DNA of 5,503 nt from Prevotella sp. GTDB lineage: Bacteria > Bacteroidota > Bacteroidia > Bacteroidales > Bacteroidaceae. Made by a program: the position numbers and the translations under genes. The notes below the pieces were generated by a model that was not told the DNA's origin, searched no databases, and saw nothing but the letters and a program-made list of their open reading frames with translations. Position 1 is the stretch's first letter, and each line of letters starts with the position of its first letter. The DNA lies in NCBI GenBank assembly GCA_017623335.1, contig JAGAPI010000088.1, positions 1-5,503 of the forward strand, given 5' to 3'. Positions 1 to 4,136 of this stretch are shown in pieces.

Positions 1-1
1 C

Positions 2-757
2 CACTGGAAGTCATACAAGACTGCCATCAAGAAGCTCATCACGCTGCGCCGCCTGCTCGGCATCAACAGCCAGAGCGAGATTGTGAGCGCAGCCACCGCC
101 ACCGGCGGATTTGTTCTGAACGTGAAAGGAACGAAAGGCAATGCACTTGTGGCTCTTGGCGATGCCGCTCCGGCAAGCACCGCGGGATATAAACTCGCCA
201 TGGAAGGTACGGCATATAAGTATTACGTGCCCACAAACACCGACATCAGCTCGCTCGACGAGATAAAAGATGTGGAGGACCCAGAATTTAAGATACCCGA
301 CTTCTGCAAGATGGACGAGGGCGAGACCTGCGCATTCTTCGAGGCACCGAGCACATGGACCACCGTGTACTGCTGGCGATGGGACAAGACCGGCAACTAC
401 ACCACCAACAAATGGCCGGGAGTGAAGTGCGAGAAGATAGGCAAGGCCGACAACGGAAACAATGTCTGGAAATGGTCGTGGAACGGCAACAAGGTGGCAC
501 AAGCGAGTACTAACGAAGGCATCATCTTCAGCAACAACGGTTCACCACAGACAGCCGACCTGCCATTCACCAACGGCGGCTATTATGCCACATACGGAAT
601 CAAGGGAACTGTAACAGGCATCAGCGACATTACCGCCGCCCCTGCCACAAAGCGCGCTGGCATCTACACCCTGAGCGGACAGCGCATCAATGCCACATCA
701 ACCGACGCACTGCCACACGGCATATATATAGTGAACGGCAAGAAGTTTTTTAAATGA
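2..757 (+). CDS. Secreted alpha-amylase (GH13-type), C-terminal part with CBM26-like starch-binding module; 5' end outside window
   Basis: Open from the window edge in frame 2; 251 residues are visible and the true start lies upstream (the in-frame GTG at 83 is internal). Residues 1-25 (HWKSYKTAIKKLITLRRLLG and on) resemble the last helix of a GH13 catalytic barrel. Residues about 26-80 look like the all-beta domain C. Residues about 110-200 resemble CBM26: aromatic positions W119, Y123, W125 and W127, then W138-P139-G140, W157/W159, and a IIFSNNG...QTADLPFTNGGYY stretch (174-197), typical of starch-binding modules on Bacteroidales amylases. Residues about 215-251 (AGIYTLSGQR...GIYIVNGKK) are the short beta tail common on secreted Prevotella and Bacteroides proteins, related to type IX secretion sorting domains. 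The expected role is hydrolysis of alpha-1,4-glucan outside the cytoplasm. Catalytic residues are not in the window, so the enzyme class is inferred from these C-terminal parts. The TGA stop lies inside the palindrome shared with the convergent methyltransferase gene. Confidence 0.8.
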   Translation, partial: HWKSYKTAIKKLITLRRLLGINSQSEIVSAATATGGFVLNVKGTKGNALVALGDAAPASTAGYKLAMEGTAYKYYVPTNTDISSLDEIKDVEDPEFKIPDFCKMDEGETCAFFEAPSTWTTVYCWRWDKTGNYTTNKWPGVKCEKIGKADNGNNVWKWSWNGNKVAQASTNEGIIFSNNGSPQTADLPFTNGGYYATYGIKGTVTGISDITAAPATKRAGIYTLSGQRINATSTDALPHGIYIVNGKKFFK

Positions 758-788
758 AGAATGAAGATTCTTCATTCTTCATTTAAAA
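748..788. terminator. 41-bp perfect palindrome covering both convergent stop codons; probable bidirectional terminator
   Basis: Arms of 20 bp (748-767 and 769-788) pair perfectly around a single central T at 768. The left arm carries two heptamers of the TGAAGAA type and the right arm is their reverse complement. The amylase stop (TGA, 755-757) is in the left arm and the methyltransferase stop (772-774, minus strand) in the right arm, so only 14 bp separate the two genes. On the plus strand a 4-T run (789-792) follows the stem. On the minus strand no T-run follows. A hairpin between convergent genes is expected to end transcription from both sides, but the stem is AT-rich and the T-tract short, so terminator function is inferred. 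Confidence 0.6.
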
Positions 789-1311
789 TTTTCCCTTCCG
801 CAAATTTGTATATTATGATGCCCGCCGTAACGCTGACGTTCATTGAGTGCTTGGTGCCAAACTGTGGAATCTCCAAGCAGCCGTCGGCAGCATCTATCAC
901 TTCCTGCGCCACTCCTTTCACCTCGTTGCCCATCACCACGGCATATTTCCTGCCCGGCTCGGGATGGAAGTCCTGCAACTTTGTACTGCCCTCAGCCTGC
1001 TCCACTGCCAGCACCTTGTAGCCATTGTCCTGCAGGCTGCGCACAGCCTCAAGCGCAGTGGGGAAATAGGTCCAGTCCACGCTTTCCTCAGCACCGAGGG
1101 CAGTCTTGTGAATCTCGTTGCTTGGCGGAGTTGCCGTTATGCCGCAGGGATACACCGCCTCAAGGCGAAACGCATCGGCAGTGCGGAACACACTGCCCAC
1201 ATTGTGCATCGACCGCACATTATCCATTACCACCACCAGCGGCATCTTCTCCGCTTGCTTATACTCGTCTACCGTGAGACGGTTCATTTCTATAGTTCTT
1301 AGCTTACGCAT
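772..1311 (-). CDS. TrmH/SpoU-family RNA 2'-O-ribose methyltransferase
   Basis: This 179-residue protein has all three SPOUT/SpoU motifs. Motif 1 is at residues 31-45 (NVRSMHNVGSVFRTA, with N37 and R43, R43 being the likely catalytic arginine). Motif 2 is at 126-134 (VMGNEVKGV). Motif 3 is at 148-165 (IPQFGTKHSMNVSVTAGI), which forms the trefoil knot that binds S-adenosylmethionine. The family methylates the 2'-OH of a ribose in tRNA or rRNA; the target base cannot be told from sequence. Length fits a minimal catalytic domain without the N-terminal substrate-binding extension of RlmB. The ATG at 1311 is preferred over the internal M9 because an MRKL-type opening is familiar from Bacteroidales homologues. 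There is no Shine-Dalgarno: the leader before the ATG is a run of CTTCATT-type repeats. The last codons (ILNEE, stop) are themselves read from the repeat in the terminal palindrome. Confidence 0.88.
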   Translation of the reverse strand: MRKLRTIEMNRLTVDEYKQAEKMPLVVVMDNVRSMHNVGSVFRTADAFRLEAVYPCGITATPPSNEIHKTALGAEESVDWTYFPTALEAVRSLQDNGYKVLAVEQAEGSTKLQDFHPEPGRKYAVVMGNEVKGVAQEVIDAADGCLEIPQFGTKHSMNVSVTAGIIIYKFAEGKILNEE

Positions 1312-1314
1312 GTT

Positions 1315-1347
1315 AAATGAAGAATGAAGAATGAAGGATGAAGAATT
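1315..1347 (+). repeat. 33-bp heptamer repeat, four TGAAGAA-type units, in the trmH-family leader
   Basis: Units start at 1318, 1325, 1332 and 1339; the third reads TGAAGGA and the other three are exact TGAAGAA. The block is preceded by AAA and followed by TT. It begins 3 bp from the methyltransferase start codon, so it occupies the translation-initiation region of that gene in antisense orientation (leader reads CTTCATT repeatedly). It matches 30 of 33 positions with the reverse complement of the block at 1486-1518. The match is by eye but was aligned base by base. Confidence 0.85.
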
Positions 1348-1442
1348 TTTCAGCCTTTTGAATTTTCATTAGACCTAAATATTCTATTCTTATTCTTTAT
1401 TTACATCCTGAATTATTTTAAATTTAATATTATGGAAGAATA

Positions 1443-1476
1443 CAAATAAACAACAAAGAATACTGTGGATACAATA
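1443..1476 (-). promoter_or_regulatory. Weak candidate promoter for the TrmH-family gene
   Basis: Read on the minus strand, TTTATTTG (1450-1443) matches the Bacteroidota -7 element TAnnTTTG at all but one position. TATTG (1476-1472) stands 21 nt upstream, where the -33 TTTG/TTG element is expected. This is the best match I found in the gap, but it is imperfect, and read-through from the peptidase gene is an alternative. It would give a leader of roughly 125 nt. Confidence 0.3.
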
Positions 1477-1483
1477 TCCGCAG
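1463..1483. terminator. Small hairpin downstream of the M20 peptidase gene; possible weak terminator
   Basis: Arms 1463-1471 and 1475-1483 pair at eight of nine positions (GGATA/TATCC core plus CTG/CAG) around a CAA loop. The hairpin lies about 37 nt after the peptidase stop on the minus strand. No strong T-run follows on that strand, and the hairpin overlaps the weak promoter candidate, so the function is uncertain. Confidence 0.3.
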
Positions 1484-1485
1484 GC

Positions 1486-1518
1486 AATTCTTCACTCTTC
1501 ATTCATCATTCTTCATTT
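1486..1518 (-). repeat. 33-bp heptamer repeat, four TGAAGAA-type units, just after the peptidase stop
   Basis: Read on the minus strand the block contains TGAAGAA, TGATGAA, TGAAGAG and TGAAGAA, preceded by AAA and followed by TT. It starts a few bases after the peptidase TGA (1523-1521). It differs from the inverted partner at 1315-1347 at only three positions, so the two could pair as a long stem in DNA or in a transcript crossing the gap. Confidence 0.85.
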
Positions 1519-1520
1519 TC

Positions 1521-2588
1521 TCAAAACTCCAGCCCCTTCAACAACTGCACGTACATTGATATTGCCTCGTCAATTTCCGAGATATGTATAAACTCGTCGG
1601 CGGTGTGTGAGCGGCGCGACTTTCCCGGTCCCAATTTCACCGAGGGGAAAGGCATCAGCGCCTGGTCGCTGAGCGTCGGACTGCCAAACGGATGCAGTCC
1701 CATGCCCATGCAGCGCCTTACTATGGGATGATCGATGCTGATACGCGACGAGTTGAGTCTGAACGAGCGCGCCTTCAGTTCGCTCTTCATATTGGCTTGT
1801 ATGATATTAAACAGTTCCTCGTTTGAGTACAGTTCGTTGCTGCGCACATCAATCACAAACCGGCACTCGTCGGGAATCACATTGTGCTGCTTGCCTGCAC
1901 CCACCACCGTGAGCGTCATCTTCACCGGTCCGAGCAGCTGACTGACCTTCGGAAACTTATAGTCGCGAATCCACACAAAGTCATTGAGCGCCTCGTAGAT
2001 GGCGTTCACGCCTTCATTACGTGCGGCATGTCCCGCCTTGCCGTGAGCCACACCGTCGATCACCATCAGCCCTTTCTCGGCTATTGCCGGCTGCATGTTG
2101 GTGGGCTCGCCCACTATGGCAACGTCAATCTTAGGCAGCATCGGCAGCACGCTCGATATGCCTCCCGCACCCGACACTTCCTCCTCGCACGATGCTAAGA
2201 ACACCAAATTATAAAAAGGTGTAAATTCGGCAGTCATAATACGGTAAGCCTGAAGCAATGCCACCAGTCCGCCGCCGTCATCATTGCTGCCAAGACCGAA
2301 AAGGCGGTCACCCTCAACCTGCGGCACAAACGGACTGCGCGTCCACGATGCCGACGGCTTCACCGTGTCGATATGGGCGTTGAGCAATATCGTGGGGCAC
2401 AAAGATGAAAACTCTTCATCGTTCATTATCCAGATATTGTTGCCGTGACGGCGGCAGTGCAGCCCGCAACTCTCCGCATAGTCATACAGCAAATCGGCAG
2501 CCGCAGCTTCCTCACGACTTACTGACGGTATGGCTATAAGCCGTTTCAACAGCTCTATGGCTTCATGGGTATAGTCCGTGTATCTCAT
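1521..2588 (-). CDS. M20-family metallopeptidase, ArgE/DapE type; probable N-acyl-ornithine/citrulline deacylase of arginine synthesis
   Basis: This 355-residue protein is full length for a compact ArgE/DapE enzyme. Di-zinc site motifs appear in order: H72 and D74 (HIDTV), D103 in GSNDDGG, the catalytic and metal glutamates E136/E137 (SCEEEVSG), E161 (VGEPT) and H328 (RSHTADEF). The dimerisation domain is inserted at about 173-285 and begins with GKAGHAARNEGVNA (H187). The family removes an acyl group from an amino-acid derivative. In Bacteroides the arginine pathway is known to run through N-succinylated intermediates (succinylornithine transcarbamylase), so the substrate here may be N-succinylcitrulline instead of N-acetylornithine; that is inference. 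No other arginine gene is in view. The ATG at 2588 has no Shine-Dalgarno but lies about 55 nt below a good promoter at 2651-2682. A heptamer repeat follows the stop. Confidence 0.82.
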   Translation of the reverse strand: MRYTDYTHEAIELLKRLIAIPSVSREEAAAADLLYDYAESCGLHCRRHGNNIWIMNDEEFSSLCPTILLNAHIDTVKPSASWTRSPFVPQVEGDRLFGLGSNDDGGGLVALLQAYRIMTAEFTPFYNLVFLASCEEEVSGAGGISSVLPMLPKIDVAIVGEPTNMQPAIAEKGLMVIDGVAHGKAGHAARNEGVNAIYEALNDFVWIRDYKFPKVSQLLGPVKMTLTVVGAGKQHNVIPDECRFVIDVRSNELYSNEELFNIIQANMKSELKARSFRLNSSRISIDHPIVRRCMGMGLHPFGSPTLSDQALMPFPSVKLGPGKSRRSHTADEFIHISEIDEAISMYVQLLKGLEF

Positions 2589-2610
2589 ATAATAAATATG
2601 TCTGGCTCTA

Positions 2611-2623
2611 TTGTTTGAAACAA
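2611..2623. promoter_or_regulatory. Short perfect inverted repeat in the peptidase leader
   Basis: TTGTTT-G-AAACAA is a perfect 6-bp inverted repeat with a one-base centre. It sits between the predicted peptidase transcription start (about 2645) and its ATG (2588). It could be a repressor site, but a palindrome this short and AT-rich can occur by chance. Confidence 0.25.
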
Positions 2624-2640
2624 CATTAAGAAATCATAAC

Positions 2641-2655
2641 TTTTGCGATGCAAAA
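2641..2655. promoter_or_regulatory. Inverted repeat overlapping the peptidase -7 element and start site
   Basis: TTTTGC-GAT-GCAAAA is a perfect 6-bp inverted repeat. Its right half is part of the -7 element of the minus-strand promoter, and its left half lies at about the predicted start site, a place where a dimeric repressor would block transcription. Part of the symmetry is explained by the promoter consensus itself, so the operator reading is tentative. Confidence 0.3.
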
Positions 2656-2682
2656 ATAATAAAAATTTGCGGATTTCCCAAA
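2651..2682 (-). promoter_or_regulatory. Bacteroidota-type promoter for the M20 peptidase gene
   Basis: Read on the minus strand, TTTG (2682-2679) and TATTTTTG (2658-2651, a full match to TAnnTTTG) are separated by 20 nt. This fits the known -33/-7 arrangement of the Bacteroidota primary sigma factor. Transcription would start near 2645, giving a leader of about 55 nt. Confidence 0.65.
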
Positions 2683-2766
2683 TTCAGGAAAAACTTTTCA
2701 CATTCTTTTGACATTTTTCCAACAAGGGCACTTGCCCGATAAAAAATCTTAAAAAATTTCTTTTTA

Positions 2767-2798
2767 TTTTGTTATGTTCTCGCTTATTCGTAACTTTG
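2767..2798 (+). promoter_or_regulatory. Bacteroidota-type promoter for the GNAT acyltransferase gene
   Basis: TTTTG (2767-2771) and TAACTTTG (2791-2798, a full match to TAnnTTTG) are separated by 19 nt, the classic Bacteroidota spacing. A start near 2804 would leave about 30 nt before the ATG at 2835, or about 50 nt before the alternative ATG at 2853. It probably also serves parE, since I find no such promoter between the two genes. Confidence 0.72.
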
Positions 2799-2834
2799 CA
2801 AATCTTATAATGTATTCTATTTGTAAGAAAAATA

Positions 2835-4013
2835 ATGCGAAAACAATTCAATATGACAGATAAAAGCGTTGAGATACGTCGTGTGACAGACAAAAAGGGA
2901 CTGGAGCAGTTCATACAGTTTCATTACGACTTGTATCGCGGCAACGAATATAATGTGCCAAACCTATATATGGACGAGGTGAACACATTTGCCCATGACA
3001 AGAACGCCGCCTTTGACTTTTGTGAGGCAGAATATTTCTTAGCGATAAAAAATGGTGATGTGGTTGGCCGTGTGGCTGCCATAATAAACAAGCGTGCCAA
3101 CGAAAAATGGGAGCGCAAGAGCGTGAGGTTCGGTTGGATTGACTTTATCGACGACACTGAGGTGTCGGCGGCACTGCTCAATGCCGTGGAGCAATGGGGC
3201 AGAGAGCGCGGCATGACAGAGATTGTTGGACCGCTGGGCTTCACCGACATGGATCCTGAGGGTATGCTGATATGGGGATTCGACCAGCTTGGCACACAAG
3301 CCACGATATATAACTATCCATATTATCCCGAGCACATGGAAAAGATGCAGGGCTGGGAAAAGGACAACGACTACGTTGAGTACAAGATGTATGTGCCCGA
3401 AAGCGTGCCCGAGAAATACATGAAGATAGCGGAGATGGTGGAGAAGCGCTACAACCTGCATGTGAAAAAGCTAAAGAAGAGCGAGGTGTTCGGCAAGGAG
3501 AACTACGGTCAGCGGATATTCGATGTGATAAACAAGACCTTCAAGGACCTTTACGGCTATTCGGAGATGACGCCGCGCCAGATAGACCAATATATAAATA
3601 TGTATCTGCGGGTGGTGGACCTCAATATTGTGACATTGGTGGAGGACTGGAACACGCCGGAGCATAAGCTCGTGGGAGTGGGAATAACGGTGCCTTCGAT
3701 GTCGAGGGCGTTTCAGAAGTGCCGCAACGGACGTTTGTTCCCCTTCGGGTGGTGGCATGTGCTGCGTGCGCTGAAGTTCCACAAGACCGATGGTGTGGAC
3801 CTGCTGCTTATGGGCGTGCTGCCCGAATATCGTGCAAAGGGAGCCAATGCGCTGATGTTTTCCGACCTTATTCCGAGATACATCGCATACGGTTGGAAGT
3901 GGGGCGAGAGTCAGGTGGAGATGGAAACCAATGCCAACGTGCAGAGCCAGTGGGGACCGCTCAATCCTGTGAACCATAAGCGCCGCCGCTGCTATAGAAA
4001 GGAGATTAAATGA
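2835..4013 (+). CDS. YghO-like GNAT-fold N-acyltransferase
   Basis: This 392-residue protein resembles the YghO-type group of large GNAT proteins. The N-terminal part runs from an EIRRVTDKKGLEQFIQFHYDLY opening (residues 13-34) through FLAIKNGDVVGRVAAIIN (68-85), a first GNAT-like strand pair. It continues with RFGWIDFIDD (98-107) and GPLGFTDMDPEGMLIWGFD (132-150), both typical of the group. The C-terminal part holds the acyl-CoA-binding motif A: LLLMGVLPEYRAKGANALMF (323-342), with the R-x-K-G-A turn at 333-337. No signal peptide or membrane helix is seen, so it should be cytoplasmic. The natural substrate is unknown to me. Some bacterial ceramide synthases belong to related GNAT proteins, which matters because many Bacteroidales make sphingolipids, but this is only a possibility. 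Two starts are credible: ATG 2835 and ATG 2853 (M7, MTDKSVEIRR). The later one fits homologues I remember better, and neither has a Shine-Dalgarno. Confidence 0.78.
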   Translation: MRKQFNMTDKSVEIRRVTDKKGLEQFIQFHYDLYRGNEYNVPNLYMDEVNTFAHDKNAAFDFCEAEYFLAIKNGDVVGRVAAIINKRANEKWERKSVRFGWIDFIDDTEVSAALLNAVEQWGRERGMTEIVGPLGFTDMDPEGMLIWGFDQLGTQATIYNYPYYPEHMEKMQGWEKDNDYVEYKMYVPESVPEKYMKIAEMVEKRYNLHVKKLKKSEVFGKENYGQRIFDVINKTFKDLYGYSEMTPRQIDQYINMYLRVVDLNIVTLVEDWNTPEHKLVGVGITVPSMSRAFQKCRNGRLFPFGWWHVLRALKFHKTDGVDLLLMGVLPEYRAKGANALMFSDLIPRYIAYGWKWGESQVEMETNANVQSQWGPLNPVNHKRRRCYRKEIK

Positions 4014-4017
4014 AGAA
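4011..4017 (+). repeat. Single TGAAGAA heptamer providing the stop codon of the acyltransferase gene
   Basis: The gene ends ATT AAA TGA with AGAA following, so the stop codon is the first three bases of one heptamer unit, the same arrangement as at the amylase end (AAA TGA AGAA). It abuts the structured repeat that begins at 4017. Confidence 0.6.
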
Positions 4018-4080
4018 TTTTCGTGCAAACCGAGTGAAGAGCCAAGCTTGCTTGAGCTATTCCGAGGTGCAGTCGAAAAT
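4017..4080. repeat. 64-bp structured inverted-repeat unit downstream of the acyltransferase gene
   Basis: The outer arms are ATTTTCG (4017-4023) and CGAAAAT (4074-4080). They are extended inward by TGCA (4024-4027) against TGCA (4068-4071), with a two-base bulge (GT). Two copies of CCGAG lie inside. The centre has a hairpin built on AGC-CAAGC and GCTTG-A-GCT with a TT turn. GTCGA-AAA-TCGAC (4072-4084) forms a second small hairpin overlapping the right end. I recall similar GC-richer palindromic intergenic units in other Bacteroidales genomes, but I cannot confirm this here. It may be a REP-like dispersed repeat, a transcript-stabilising fold or a terminator. No long T-run follows. Confidence 0.6.
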
Positions 4081-4128
4081 CGACGAAGTCAATGAAGAAT
4101 GAAGAATTGAAAATCGACGAAAGTCAAT
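4075..4128. repeat. Direct repeat pair flanking a heptamer block upstream of parE
   Basis: The 19-base copy at 4075-4093 and the 20-base copy at 4109-4128 share GAAAATCGACGAA followed by GTCAAT, differing by one extra A in the second. They are offset by 34-35 bp and enclose the heptamer block at 4093-4106. This looks like a local duplication of the right end of the structured repeat unit. Confidence 0.75.
4093..4106 (+). repeat. Two tandem TGAAGAA heptamers upstream of parE
   Basis: Two exact units start at 4093 and 4100 and are followed by TTG. The block ends 30 bp before the parE ATG. It is the same unit as in the blocks at 752-784, 1315-1347 and 1486-1518. Confidence 0.8.
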
Positions 4129-4136
4129 CAAAAACT

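Larger units (their letters stand above)
1348..1485. other. AT-rich spacer between two inverted 33-bp repeats; no gene seen
   Basis: These 138 bases have no convincing reading frame on either strand and are clearly more AT-rich than the flanking genes. They lie upstream of the methyltransferase and downstream of the peptidase, so they should hold the methyltransferase promoter. One small hairpin (1463-1483) and one weak promoter match (1443-1476) are listed separately. With its flanking repeats the whole block (1315-1518, 204 bp) has the outline of a small inverted-repeat element. Confidence 0.5.

Noticed and set aside
11..502. 163-residue open frame on the minus strand
   Set aside because: It lies opposite the amylase frame, which has recognisable GH13 and CBM26 features; this one has no recognisable domain and is a shadow of the coding strand.
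843..1302. Plus-strand open frames of about 145-150 residues
   Set aside because: They are antisense to the TrmH-family gene, whose three motifs are intact; the translations are low-complexity and unlike any family I know.
1315..1347. CRISPR-like repeat array
   Set aside because: The units are contiguous 7-mers without spacers, and no cas gene is in view.
1315..1518. ArgR-type operator read from TGAAT/ATTCA-like strings near the peptidase gene
   Set aside because: The strings belong to the heptamer repeats, lie at the 3' end of the peptidase gene and not at its promoter, and occur equally beside unrelated genes.
2684..2914. 76-residue minus-strand open frame across the divergent gap
   Set aside because: It crosses the good plus-strand promoter and the start of the acyltransferase gene and has no recognisable domain.
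3471..4028. 185-residue minus-strand open frame
   Set aside because: It is a shadow of the acyltransferase gene; histidine-rich, with no recognisable domain.
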